Shown piece after piece: positions 30,970 to 39,204 of a stretch of 64,000 nucleotides of DNA. Made by a program: the position numbers and the translations under genes. Origin of the DNA: Natronorubrum sulfidifaciens JCM 14089 (lineage in GTDB: Archaea; Halobacteriota; Halobacteria; Halobacteriales; Natrialbaceae); the NCBI RefSeq assembly GCF_000337735.1, contig NZ_AOHX01000026.1, forward strand, positions 88,696 through 152,695, in the 5' to 3' direction. Position 1 is the first letter of the stretch. Every line of letters starts with the position of its first letter. The notes beneath the pieces are model-generated. The model was given only the letters and a program-made list of their open reading frames with translations. It had not been told where the DNA came from and made no database searches.

Positions 30970-31188
30970 ATGAAACTCAAAGAGCACACCGTTAGCTACA
31001 GTCGTCGCGTGCAACTCGAGCGCTTCGAGCCGATCGAGGTCAGCGAGAGCGTGACCGTTGATCTCGAGGAAGGCGACGATCTGGAAGAGGTTTCGTCAGA
31101 ACTCGACGATCTCGTTCGAGAGAACGTTGAGCGCCGCGTTCTGAAGCGCGTCCTCTCGAAGAAGATGGAAGACGACGACGAAGAGTAG
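30970..31188 (+). CDS. Small acidic protein, 72 aa
   Basis: Begins with strands (KLKEHTVSYSRRVQLERFEP) and ends in a charged helix and acidic tail. Directly downstream of the putative SSB gene. The pattern is typical of small viral partner proteins; no family recognised. Confidence 0.6.
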   Translation: MKLKEHTVSYSRRVQLERFEPIEVSESVTVDLEEGDDLEEVSSELDDLVRENVERRVLKRVLSKKMEDDDEE

Positions 31189-31220
31189 ACGACCGTTTTC
31201 CGTAGTCCTGGGGCGGCTGC

Positions 31221-31243
31221 CAGTTTGAAAGATGCATGAAACG
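31221..31243 (+). repeat. Intergenic motif 2, copy 2
   Basis: CAGTTTGAAAGATGCATGAA then ACG, 23 bp, 43 bases before the ATG at 31,286. One base shorter than the other two copies. Confidence 0.5.
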
Positions 31244-31285
31244 AGTAGCATCGGCTCCGTGACGACGGAAATCCACCATCACAGA

Positions 31286-32785
31286 ATGTCCGAACTACAC
31301 ACCCACGAAGAAACGCCTGAACTGTACGATGTACTCCGTGCAGCGCAAGATGCTGGTCTGGTAGGCGAAGAAGAGACTGCGCTCACGGTGTTCACTGCCA
31401 TGATCCGTGGCGGCCTGGTTATCATGCTTGGTCCGTCACGGGTTGGGAAAACGTTCACAGTACAGTGCATGAGCAAGCCGATCCCTGAGAACGACATTTA
31501 CGAGATGAGTACGACTCTCTCACCGACCGCTCTCTACTACGCTGCTGATGAGATCAACAAATGCCGGGTTCACGTCTATCAGGACCTGGCGAGCTTACCA
31601 GAGCACGTCGAAGCGGTCCTGAAAGCGACTGCGGAGGGTCTTCCGGCCAGCAGGGAGATTACCGACGTTACCTCCGGTGAGACGATCCGTATGACGATCG
31701 ACCCACCAGACTGTATCATCGTCGGGATCGCAAGTGACAACGAAAGCGTTGACATCAACGACTTCCCCGAGCTGCGAAACCGGGGACTGATCGTGAGCAA
31801 CGACGCTTCGCAGGAACAGACCGAGCGTATCCTTGACCGGCAGGCCGACGAGATGAGCGGCCTGTACGAACGGCAACTCACCGATGAACAACTCGAGTGG
31901 ATTCAGGAGTATATCGGCTCGATCCCTGTGAGCCGCTACGCTCGAGAGGATTCACTGGGGTCCATCGAGAATATCCCCGGTGGCCGACCGCTACGCGAAC
32001 AGGACCCGGTTCCGACGCATTTCACTGAGGCACGGGACGACTACAAGCGGCTGAACAAGTTCATCGAGAGCGTCTGTCTGTTCCACTACCAGGATCGTAT
32101 GGAGATCATCCACGATGGCGCGCCGACGCTGCTCGTGACGCCGATCGACGTCTGGTACGGAATGAAGGTATTCGGTGAACAGATGATTATGTCGGCGCTG
32201 AACCTGCGCGAGATCGATCTCGTGATCCTCGAGTTACTTCGCGAGGAGGCGACCGCGATGACCGTCTCGAAGATCCAGGCCGAGGTTCGCCAACGTGGAC
32301 AGGGATACAATATCACCGATCGGGACGTTCACTCATCGCTCAAGTCGATGAAGACGAAGGCCTACGTCGATGTGAACCAGGCGGATAACCCGCAAACGTG
32401 GTACGCGACAGGATTCGCCTCTGTCGTCGATCACCCTGCGGGGATCGATTACACGAAGCTCGTCGATCGCACCGAAGAGATCGCCCACGAGGTCCTCGAG
32501 CCTGAAATCGCAGAAGAGTATATCGAGCGCTACTGTCGCGGTGAAGGCTTGATCGCAACTGATCCGATCACGGGTGAGCAGGTCAACATCACCGAGGATA
32601 CGAGCTTCCAAGAAGCGCTCGATGAGGCCGAAGAAGAAATCGAAGATGTCCTCAACACGCCACTGTGGGGCACAGATGAGAGCGCTGACGAGTCGGAAGG
32701 CAACGAGGACGAAGAAGTAGAAATTCCTGTCGGTGACTTCGGAACCGTCGAGGGAAGCGAAGCGGGGCAGGGGACGTTGATGTGA
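31286..32785 (+). CDS. AAA+ ATPase, candidate replicative helicase or loader
   Basis: 499 residues from the ATG at 31,286; an earlier in-frame ATG lies inside motif 2. Walker A is GPSRVGKT (49-56). The Walker B position has VHVYQDL, with Gln-Asp in place of Asp-Glu, and sensor 1 is IIVGIASDN. The architecture resembles MCM/MoxR-like ATPases. Residues about 300-390 look like a winged helix (LRREATAMTVSKIQAEVRQR-like stretch), and the C-terminus is acidic. Its place directly before the primase favours a helicase or loader role. The degenerate Walker B deserves attention. Confidence 0.7.
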   Translation: MSELHTHEETPELYDVLRAAQDAGLVGEEETALTVFTAMIRGGLVIMLGPSRVGKTFTVQCMSKPIPENDIYEMSTTLSPTALYYAADEINKCRVHVYQDLASLPEHVEAVLKATAEGLPASREITDVTSGETIRMTIDPPDCIIVGIASDNESVDINDFPELRNRGLIVSNDASQEQTERILDRQADEMSGLYERQLTDEQLEWIQEYIGSIPVSRYAREDSLGSIENIPGGRPLREQDPVPTHFTEARDDYKRLNKFIESVCLFHYQDRMEIIHDGAPTLLVTPIDVWYGMKVFGEQMIMSALNLREIDLVILELLREEATAMTVSKIQAEVRQRGQGYNITDRDVHSSLKSMKTKAYVDVNQADNPQTWYATGFASVVDHPAGIDYTKLVDRTEEIAHEVLEPEIAEEYIERYCRGEGLIATDPITGEQVNITEDTSFQEALDEAEEEIEDVLNTPLWGTDESADESEGNEDEEVEIPVGDFGTVEGSEAGQGTLM

Positions 32786-32892
32786 AGTGGTGCGAATACT
32801 GCCAGCGGCAAGTACTCGTGAAACGGAAGAAGACGGCGAAGTTCCGCGACGACGAGTTCCGTTGTGGCAACTGTCACAGATTGATAGAATGA
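32782..32892 (+). CDS. Zinc-ribbon microprotein, 36 aa (GTG start)
   Basis: A GTG that overlaps the ATPase stop (GTGA) opens MKWCEYCQRQVLVKRKKTAK...FRCGNCHRLIE, with two C-x2-C knuckles 22 residues apart and a basic middle. It ends exactly at the primase ATG. The coupling on both sides and perfect knuckles make it convincing. It may be a subunit of the helicase or primase. Confidence 0.7.
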   Translation: MKWCEYCQRQVLVKRKKTAKFRDDEFRCGNCHRLIE

Positions 32893-34083
32893 ATGACCGC
32901 AGAGATCGCATCGGCAATCGCCGTATGGTGTCCGAGTTATCCACGTCGAGTGACGGCCCACCAGCACTGGGCAACCTCGCCGCTCGAGGTTGGCAAGCGG
33001 ATCAAGGCGGTTGATGGAACCGACGTTGCACCGTTCGTGAGTGTCTACAGCTTCCCGAACGGTCACACGCAGGAGGGCGGCGTTCCGGCCATTGATACGC
33101 TGTTCATCGACTTCGATATTCCAAGCGGTGGCGAATATCGGAGTACGAACCCCGATCCGCAAGCGTGGTATCGGGACATGAGCGCGTTATTGACTCGAGT
33201 CCGTGAGGTGTGCCGGCTCCTCGTTCGCGAGGGGTTGGATCACCATTATCGGGCAGCGCTTTCGGGTCACAAGGGCGTTCACCTCTACCTGGACTTCCCG
33301 ACGATCGATCCTGATGAGGGGACGCCAGGGCAGTTCAAGAACGGGATGAGGCAGTACGCTGACGAGTTGATCTCTTATCTCGAATCGCAGACGTACCTTG
33401 ATCTCGAGGCTTGGGTTGACGTTGACAGCAGTGACTTGGCCCGGTTGTGCCGCCTTCCGAACACGAGACATAGTGGGGCGTCGGTGGCCTTCGATGAAGA
33501 TCGGTACTGTGTACCTGTATCGATCAGAGAGCTTGCCAATATCACGCCCAACGAGTATGCGAAGCTCACTCGCTCACCTCGTCCTGTGCCGAAAGAGTGC
33601 CGTCGAAACCCGAGTCATCGGGCGCATGACGTACTCACACAGTACATCCGCGACGCTACCGGCGGCCACTATCGAGGAGCCAGCCGGTTCGACCCGAAAG
33701 CGCTCGAGCGCTACGAGGACGAGCAGAACGAGGATCTCACACTCGAGGATGTACCGTTCCTGATGAGCAGGAAGCCGTGTATTGGTGCGTTTCGCGAGCG
33801 CGCAGATATGTTTGCACACGGCGCTGCGAGTCACGCAATGGAGTTGAACGTAATCGCACACCTCGTTGAAGAGCGCGTTCCGATCGACGTGATCGTGGAG
33901 TTCTTCAGCGATGCACCGGAGTTCAACGAGGAGTTCACTCGTCACCAGATCGAGAAGGTAATCGCTCACCAGCTCAATCCGTATCGCTGCGATACGATTT
34001 GGGCACAAGCGGAGATGTTCTGCCTCGGCCCTGACGAGTGTGACCTCTATAGTCGGTACACAGGGACAGAAGCCACCCATTGA
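32893..34083 (+). CDS. Archaeo-eukaryotic primase (AEP) with PriL-like Cys region
   Basis: 396 residues. Catalytic signs: FIDFDIP (Asp73, Asp75), SGHKGVHLYLDF with the AEP S-x-H motif (Ser124-His126), and WVDVDSSDLARLCRLPNTRH with a third Asp near 176-178. The C-terminal part has Cys296, Cys366, Cys377 and Cys383 spaced as in PriL-type iron-sulphur domains. The protein thus seems to fuse small and large primase functions. It synthesises primers for the viral PolB encoded 7 kb downstream. Confidence 0.85.
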   Translation: MTAEIASAIAVWCPSYPRRVTAHQHWATSPLEVGKRIKAVDGTDVAPFVSVYSFPNGHTQEGGVPAIDTLFIDFDIPSGGEYRSTNPDPQAWYRDMSALLTRVREVCRLLVREGLDHHYRAALSGHKGVHLYLDFPTIDPDEGTPGQFKNGMRQYADELISYLESQTYLDLEAWVDVDSSDLARLCRLPNTRHSGASVAFDEDRYCVPVSIRELANITPNEYAKLTRSPRPVPKECRRNPSHRAHDVLTQYIRDATGGHYRGASRFDPKALERYEDEQNEDLTLEDVPFLMSRKPCIGAFRERADMFAHGAASHAMELNVIAHLVEERVPIDVIVEFFSDAPEFNEEFTRHQIEKVIAHQLNPYRCDTIWAQAEMFCLGPDECDLYSRYTGTEATH

Positions 34084-34131
34084 GGTGGCGCGATCTATCC
34101 CTCCTACTGCTACACCTACACCTAACCCTAC

Positions 34132-35367
34132 ATGAGCTACAACTTCACGCCTGCACAGAGAACCGTCTACGAACAGCTCCCCGCAACTGTCGCAGAAGTA
34201 GCGAAAGCACTGGAAATCACGGAGTCCACAGTACGCGATCACCTGAGCGCGATCGATGAAGAGGTTCCCCTCGTCAACCGTGACGGCGTTCGGTATCCAG
34301 CTACCGAGCTTCGAACGCTCGAGTCTCATCCATCGAACTACAACGAGCGATCGAACCGCAACACCAAATCGAGCCAGACGAAGGCTGCAAATCAGCACCT
34401 CGCGGATCTCAACGATCGACTCGCCCACCTGCTCGATACGAGTGCTCCCGCCGTTGCTGACGGTGGCCTTGCTTACGATCCGTCGAACGAGGACGTGGTG
34501 ATCCACCGCTCGGATGATCACATCGGCGCGGAGGTCTACGACGAGTTCGGGAACCTCGTGTTCAACAAGGACATTGCCGCCGAGCGGATTCGTAGTGTGA
34601 CCGATTCCGTGATGGATCTGATCGACCGCGAGGAGAAGGCCGATCGACAGTTCGATACCGCCCATCTGTTACTTGGCGGTGACACCGTGACCGGCGAGAA
34701 CATCTTCTCCCACCAGCCTCACGAGATTGACCTCACGATTGACGAGCAGATCGATCTCGCCTGTGAGCTATACATGGAGCAGATTCATCACCTGGCCACC
34801 CGGTTCGACACCGTTCAGGTAGTCTGTCAGGCTGGTAATCACGGCGAGCTGCGAGCGAACGGGATGAGCCAGGAGGCGAACGCCGACCGGATTGTCTACA
34901 TGATGCTCGATCGGATGGTGCGGATGAGCGACCTCGAGAACGTCACGTTCATCCGATCTGGTGCGACGGCGTTCATCAACTTCGAGATGCGAAACGGCCT
35001 CCACCGAGGCCACTTACGCCACGGTCAGAACTGTCTCTCTCACATCGGAACCTCGAGCGGGCAGAACAAGTGGCGCGGCTGGCAGATCAAGCACCAGTTC
35101 GATGTCGCCTATCGAGGGCACTACCACGAGTTCAAACTCGAGCACGTCATGAACCGCCCAGTTCTCATGTCGGGTTCGATCTGCCCGCCGTCAGACTACG
35201 AAGAGTCCCTCTCGGTGTGGAGCGAACCAGCAGCAACCGTCCACGGAGTCACTGACGAGTATCCGTTGGCCTGGTTGTACCCAGTGCAGTTCCGTGACAT
35301 GGAGAACGGCTCCGAGGGTCCGACGGCTTCTGATGCGTCTCCCGGCGTTCTTCCTACGTCTGCCTAA
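34132..35367 (+). CDS. Metallophosphoesterase with N-terminal HTH
   Basis: 411 residues. An N-terminal winged-helix (TVYEQLPATVAEVAKALEIT then ESTVRDHL) is followed by a linker and a calcineurin-like phosphoesterase with VIHRSDDHIGAE, LLLGGDTVTGEN, CQAGNHGEL and AYRGHYHEF, covering the metal-binding motifs. Such enzymes act as nucleases or phosphatases in viral DNA processing, related to SbcD/Mre11. The HTH could place it on specific DNA. The stop codon doubles as the first bases of motif 1 copy H. Confidence 0.8.
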   Translation: MSYNFTPAQRTVYEQLPATVAEVAKALEITESTVRDHLSAIDEEVPLVNRDGVRYPATELRTLESHPSNYNERSNRNTKSSQTKAANQHLADLNDRLAHLLDTSAPAVADGGLAYDPSNEDVVIHRSDDHIGAEVYDEFGNLVFNKDIAAERIRSVTDSVMDLIDREEKADRQFDTAHLLLGGDTVTGENIFSHQPHEIDLTIDEQIDLACELYMEQIHHLATRFDTVQVVCQAGNHGELRANGMSQEANADRIVYMMLDRMVRMSDLENVTFIRSGATAFINFEMRNGLHRGHLRHGQNCLSHIGTSSGQNKWRGWQIKHQFDVAYRGHYHEFKLEHVMNRPVLMSGSICPPSDYEESLSVWSEPAATVHGVTDEYPLAWLYPVQFRDMENGSEGPTASDASPGVLPTSA

Positions 35368-35388
35368 GAATCTCGAGTAAGGAAACAC
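35365..35388 (+). repeat. Intergenic motif 1, copy H
   Basis: TAAGAATCTCGAGTAAGGAA and ACAC, starting at the stop codon of the phosphoesterase. CTATAGGAAAGC follows at once, 15 bases before the ATG at 35,405. Confidence 0.5.
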
Positions 35389-35404
35389 TATAGGAAAGCT
35401 TACT

Positions 35405-35482
35405 ATGTATTACAGCATTCACGCTATCGATGAGACCGGAAAAACAGACATTCTGTGCCTTCAGAATGAGGTGTCACAATGA
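35405..35482 (+). CDS. Very small protein, 25 aa
   Basis: MYYSIHAIDETGKTDILCLQ and NEVSQ. It follows motif 1 and ends in ATGA shared with the next start, so it may be a translated leader peptide or a genuine microprotein. Confidence 0.45.
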   Translation: MYYSIHAIDETGKTDILCLQNEVSQ

Positions 35483-35667
35483 AGGCCGAGAACGTGATGG
35501 TGAGACACGATGACGGTCTCTACCTCGCGTATTATATCGGTGATGACGCCCCGTTACTGGAAGGCATGGCGGCCACCCACGAAGGAGCAATTGGAGCACT
35601 CCTTCACGAGTGGAAGCGTTACTGGACGGTCATCGACGCTTCCGCAGAGTGTGCTGTGGTGGTCTAA
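35479..35667 (+). CDS. Small protein, 62 aa
   Basis: KAENVMVRHDDGLYLAYYIG then helices with LLHEWKRYWTVIDAS. Overlaps both neighbouring genes at start and stop (ATGA, TAATG). No family recognised. Confidence 0.6.
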   Translation: MKAENVMVRHDDGLYLAYYIGDDAPLLEGMAATHEGAIGALLHEWKRYWTVIDASAECAVVV

Positions 35668-35963
35668 TGGGTGCGGATCGCCACCCGACGTCTGTTCCAT
35701 CGAACTTCGACGAGATTGAAGATCGGCTACCGGAACCGGACTCATCGACTGCGGAGAAGAAACGAGACAAGCGAGCCGGTGAGCGTGGGTTGTACCACCT
35801 ATGGCTCGCAGAAGAGTGTCAGGCTGCACTCGAGCCGTCGTTCATCTATATCGACGCGCTTTCCGCCACCGAAGCGACGATTCGCGGTCATGTGATCGCC
35901 ATCGCATTTGGTGCAACGTGTGCCTGTCAGGTAGACGTTCGACCTGTTGAGGTCTACGTCTAA
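35667..35963 (+). CDS. Small protein, 98 aa
   Basis: Started at the ATG at 35,667 that shares one base with the preceding stop. A disordered start is followed by LYHLWLAEECQAALEPSFIY and a strand-rich end with FGATCACQVDVRPVEVYV. No family recognised. Confidence 0.6.
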   Translation: MGADRHPTSVPSNFDEIEDRLPEPDSSTAEKKRDKRAGERGLYHLWLAEECQAALEPSFIYIDALSATEATIRGHVIAIAFGATCACQVDVRPVEVYV

Positions 35964-36008
35964 GAATAGCCGTCCGAACATCTGGCATACAACCTAACTA
36001 TCACTACT

Positions 36009-36413
36009 ATGCACGTTGACCGACGAAACACCCGAGCAGATCACTTCCGAGTAAGCGATGTTGACCTACGCAGTGACGGTAGCCCGATCATGGTGTCACT
36101 CCCTGGTGGCACTGTCGTCTCGAAGACAGTCGAATATACAACGACAATGTGTCCAGAGTGCGAAGACGAGGGTGGTAAGCATACGATCCCTGCCTGGACG
36201 GATGAGATCGGTGATGAAGTGTGTCCCGTCTGTGGGATGATCTGCAATGGGAACCGTAAGCAGATGTGGCCCGAGGATTTCAATTTCGAGTCTCGAGGCG
36301 GTTTCGAGAGTTCTGGTTTTCCGGCGTTAAACGATTCAGCGCCGCGATTCGGGCCAGATACGCCGATGGACAGTGCGGATCTCTACCCTGGCGGTGAAAG
36401 CAACGAGGCCTAA
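36009..36413 (+). CDS. Zinc-ribbon protein, 134 aa
   Basis: MCPECEDEGGKHTIPAWTDE then VCPVCGMICNG give two C-x2-C knuckles about 20 residues apart. An N-terminal strand region (PIMVSLPGGTVVSKTVEY) precedes the ribbon, and the C-terminus is disordered and acidic. Probably nucleic-acid or protein binding. Confidence 0.65.
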   Translation: MHVDRRNTRADHFRVSDVDLRSDGSPIMVSLPGGTVVSKTVEYTTTMCPECEDEGGKHTIPAWTDEIGDEVCPVCGMICNGNRKQMWPEDFNFESRGGFESSGFPALNDSAPRFGPDTPMDSADLYPGGESNEA

Positions 36414-36421
36414 GACTCACC

Positions 36422-36757
36422 ATGTTTGAAAGGCTTGGCTCCATGCTGAACCGTGTCGATGGCGAGGAGTTCGTTTCCCCCGCACAGGTGGCTGAAGACG
36501 TAAACACGGTACACGAGTCACTCGATCGACTGAAAGAGTGGTCGCTCGAGACGATTGAGTGGCTGGCTTCCGAACACGAACGGCTGGTCGAAGACGGTGA
36601 GACGGAATACGCTACCGAGATCGAGGATCTGATGCTCTACGTCCAGACGGTATTCCTTCGGCTCGAGTACGGCGACCAGGCGGTTCGAGCAGGGGCTGAA
36701 GAAAAGGTCGAAGAGGCCGGTGAAACAGTCGAGGATATCGTCGATGGAGGTGAGTGA
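36422..36757 (+). CDS. Coiled-coil acidic protein, 111 aa
   Basis: Almost fully helical, with LGSMLNRVDGEEFVSPAQVA then two long amphipathic helices and an acidic end (EEAGETVEDIVDGGE). Coupled by overlap to the next gene. No family recognised. Confidence 0.6.
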   Translation: MFERLGSMLNRVDGEEFVSPAQVAEDVNTVHESLDRLKEWSLETIEWLASEHERLVEDGETEYATEIEDLMLYVQTVFLRLEYGDQAVRAGAEEKVEEAGETVEDIVDGGE

Positions 36758-37047
36758 TGATGTGGTACTCACGGGAGACCCACTGCTACGATGATTGTGG
36801 GTTTGCTGTTGATGGCCGCGTTGTTGCGGTCCTCTCGCATTCGCCGCATCAGAGCCGCGTTACGGTTCTGGTTGAACGGGCAGAACCCACAGTGTTCAGT
36901 GGACATGGTGAAGCGGTATCCGAAGGAGTGAGCTACGAATGTGGTGCGGAGCTATCGAGTGGCGGAACCTGCACCCGTGACGTTGACGGTCCAGATGAGC
37001 TGTGCTGGCAACACGACGAGGAAGACGAAGACGAGGCCGACACATGA
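36754..37047 (+). CDS. Cysteine/histidine-rich small protein, 97 aa
   Basis: THCYDDCGFAVDG at the start and YECGAELSSGGTCTRDVDGP then LCWQHDEE at the end could form one or two zinc sites. The tail is acidic. Several ATG codons in a row (36,754-36,762) leave the exact start open. ATGA overlap couples it to the HAD gene. Confidence 0.55.
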   Translation: MMMWYSRETHCYDDCGFAVDGRVVAVLSHSPHQSRVTVLVERAEPTVFSGHGEAVSEGVSYECGAELSSGGTCTRDVDGPDELCWQHDEEDEDEADT

Positions 37048-37370
37048 CGTTCCCCTCGATCCCGTGGGGCGAGGTTGACACCCTGAACGTTGACTTCGAT
37101 CACACGATCACGGAGCGATCTACTGACGAGTACTTGCCCCCTCGAGAGCAGTCACCGAACCCGGAAGTAGTTGACAAGCTACTCGAGGCGTACTATAGCG
37201 GAAAGACGATCATCGTCTGGACGGCCCGTCCGTGGTCCGATGCCGCCGAACTGGTTGGAATGCTCACGATGTGGGGCGTTCCGTTTCACGGCATCATGAT
37301 GGCGAAGGGTGGGTCGGATATGTACTGCGACGATAAGGCAGTGCGCCCTGACGAGTTCGTCGAGCTGTAA
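37044..37370 (+). CDS. HAD-like phosphatase
   Basis: 108 residues from the ATG at 37,044. Motifs: DFDHTITE (catalytic DxDxT-type), IIVWTARPW (motif II Thr) and YCDDKAVRPDEF (motif IV acidic pair). The small size and absence of a cap domain point to a nucleotidase or polynucleotide 3'-phosphatase-like role in viral nucleotide metabolism or end repair. Confidence 0.8.
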   Translation: MTFPSIPWGEVDTLNVDFDHTITERSTDEYLPPREQSPNPEVVDKLLEAYYSGKTIIVWTARPWSDAAELVGMLTMWGVPFHGIMMAKGGSDMYCDDKAVRPDEFVEL

Positions 37371-37384
37371 CCAGCGGTTGCCCC

Positions 37385-37409
37385 CAGTTTGAAATATGTC
37401 ATGAAACGC
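37385..37409 (+). repeat. Intergenic motif 2, copy 3
   Basis: CAGTTTGAAATATGTCATGA and AACGC, ending 17 bases before the ATG at 37,427. It agrees with copy 1 at 22 of 24 aligned positions. Confidence 0.55.
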
Positions 37410-37426
37410 GGGGCCTTCCGACACCT

Positions 37427-37642
37427 ATGCCTGTCACAGAAGTTCACGAACCAGAGCCGACGCCAGATACGACGTGGGCGGTTTGGATTCACCCTGAAGT
37501 GGATGATAAGCCGTCGAAGTACACTGGCGTCGTTGACGTACTGAAACTCCCGAACGGGACGATCAAAATCGCACACCACGACGGAGTTGTCTCCGAACGT
37601 AGCGGAGAGGTGATCCGAATGCGGCAAGAGCACCTCGAGTGA
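37427..37642 (+). CDS. Small protein, 71 aa
   Basis: PVTEVHEPEPTPDTTWAVWI then strands typical of a small barrel (YTGVVDVLKLPNGTIKIAHH). Has its own motif 2 upstream. No family recognised. Confidence 0.6.
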   Translation: MPVTEVHEPEPTPDTTWAVWIHPEVDDKPSKYTGVVDVLKLPNGTIKIAHHDGVVSERSGEVIRMRQEHLE

Positions 37643-37661
37643 CAAGACCGAAATCACAATC

Positions 37662-38063
37662 ATGGAACCCAAAACAGTTACCGAAATCCTCGAAGAGAGC
37701 GCTGAGACCTACGAACTCAAGAACGAAGACTACGGGAAAAGCTGGCAGAACATCGGACACATCCTCTATACGCTCGCGAATGAGCAACCAGTCGTCCTCG
37801 ATTCACCCGAAGACTGGATTGCCGCAGGGCTGTTCACACGTCGTCTGGATAAGTTCGCTCGCAGCTTCAACGGGGAGTTCCTCACGACCTCGATGAACTT
37901 TGAAGCGGCAACTGACGCTGACGAGGACGAGACGGTCTATGCTGCGATGCAGGCCGAGAATAAGTACGATCGTGAGCGGAAGGCGAGAGAACCAGAGGTC
38001 GTGAACTACCACCGAGAGAAGCCTACAGAGTACAATTCGTCTGTTGGGGTCAATGATGAGTGA
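37662..38063 (+). CDS. NMAD1/DUF1599-like protein
   Basis: 133 residues. ETYELKNEDYGKSWQNIGHI, followed by DWIAAGLFTRRLDKFARSFN, fits the nucleotide-modification-associated domain 1 pattern (K-N-x-D-Y-G then a helix with paired Arg). This family is enriched in phages with modified bases. The start ATG is 19 bases after the previous stop. If the match holds, this virus may carry hypermodified DNA. Confidence 0.65.
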   Translation: MEPKTVTEILEESAETYELKNEDYGKSWQNIGHILYTLANEQPVVLDSPEDWIAAGLFTRRLDKFARSFNGEFLTTSMNFEAATDADEDETVYAAMQAENKYDRERKAREPEVVNYHREKPTEYNSSVGVNDE

Positions 38064-38202
38064 CCTCGACGAGCTGATCCACCGCGTAGATCAACAGATT
38101 GCGGCGAACCGAACGGTACTCCAAGCAGTTCACAAGCAGAAGGTCGAGCGTGATTACCGGAATCTGACCTTCGAAAAACAGACCGGAGAGTCCCTGATAT
38201 GA
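38056..38202 (+). CDS. Small helical protein, 48 aa
   Basis: MSDLDELIHRVDQQIAANRT and a basic helical rest. Overlaps the preceding stop by eight bases and the next start by four. Probably translated by coupling. Confidence 0.5.
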   Translation: MSDLDELIHRVDQQIAANRTVLQAVHKQKVERDYRNLTFEKQTGESLI

Positions 38203-38369
38203 CGTTCACTAACCGAGAGACACTCGTAGAGATCCTGTCACACGCTCGAGCGCAGCCTCGGTGCGTGATCGAGTTCACGACGAACGAAGACGGTGAGACA
38301 ACGGTGGCCGACATCACGAGCCACGTCACGAAACTCGAGGAGATGGGTGGGGATGCCCGAGCAGAGTGA
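38199..38369 (+). CDS. Small protein, 56 aa
   Basis: MTFTNRETLVEILSHARAQP then a strand pair and a helix (HVTKLEEMGGDARAE). It overlaps its upstream neighbour (ATGA) and the nuclease gene downstream by 17 bases. Confidence 0.5.
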   Translation: MTFTNRETLVEILSHARAQPRCVIEFTTNEDGETTVADITSHVTKLEEMGGDARAE

Positions 38370-39201
38370 CGTTCTCGCGGAGCTGCGAGACGAAACCGAG
38401 GACGGTGAGCTTCCGTACATCAGCAAGAGCCGCATTACGACGTACAAGACGTGTCCTCGCAAGTTCTACCTGACGTACATCAAGGGGCTTCGAACCCCGG
38501 ACACGTACTACACAAAACGGGGTCGGCAGGTCCACGAAGCATATGAGCGCTACTACGAGAACGTGCTCGAGCACTACGAGGCGACGGGCGAGATTCCCGA
38601 GGATCTCACGGAAATGCTGCCGTCGGACGTTTCGTTGTGGGCGGATTGGATCGAGCTGTACATCTCGAACTTCATCTTGTTCGAGCAGGATCGGCTGGCG
38701 GAAGCGGCTACTCCAGAGGAGTACCTACCAGTTGCAGTGGAAGCGGAGGGGTGGGACTGGGAACAATCCCCACCGTGGATGGGATACGCTGACGTGATCG
38801 TGAACGCTTCGAGCGTTCCGCAAGTAGATCGTGATAGCGGCGTCGTGATCGTGGATTTCAAGACAGGGAAAACTCCCGACCCGAAGTACCGCGATGACGG
38901 AATCTTCCTCGAAGGGGAGTACTACGCCGTCTTGTTCGAAGAGCAGTTGGACGTAGCAGCCGTTGCGGGATACTTCCCGATGAACGACGATTTCGTGGTC
39001 AGCCCGCTCGATTCCGAACGGCGCGAACGCATCTACCAGTACGTCGAGGAAATGACCGCCAGTGACGACCTCGAGAACTTCCCTATCAAGGAGCAGCCAC
39101 TCTGTAAGTGGAAGCCGGACGATGACTGCCAGTGCGATTTCTACAGCATCTGCCCGTCAACGTGGGGACAGCCCGGTGGACCGGGACCAACATACAGCTA
39201 A
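38353..39201 (+). CDS. Cas4/RecB-like PD-(D/E)xK nuclease with Fe-S cysteines
   Basis: 282 residues from the ATG at 38,353. It shows RecB-family motifs: KTCPRKFYL with Cys34, GRQVHEAYERYY with His61, MGYADVIV with Asp147 and VVIVDFKTGK with Asp168 and Lys170. C-terminal Cys251, Cys259, Cys261 and Cys267 with Cys34 can hold an iron-sulphur cluster as in Cas4/AddB-type nucleases. It would process DNA ends in viral replication or recombination. Confidence 0.85.
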   Translation: MPEQSDVLAELRDETEDGELPYISKSRITTYKTCPRKFYLTYIKGLRTPDTYYTKRGRQVHEAYERYYENVLEHYEATGEIPEDLTEMLPSDVSLWADWIELYISNFILFEQDRLAEAATPEEYLPVAVEAEGWDWEQSPPWMGYADVIVNASSVPQVDRDSGVVIVDFKTGKTPDPKYRDDGIFLEGEYYAVLFEEQLDVAAVAGYFPMNDDFVVSPLDSERRERIYQYVEEMTASDDLENFPIKEQPLCKWKPDDDCQCDFYSICPSTWGQPGGPGPTYS

Positions 39202-39204
39202 CCA

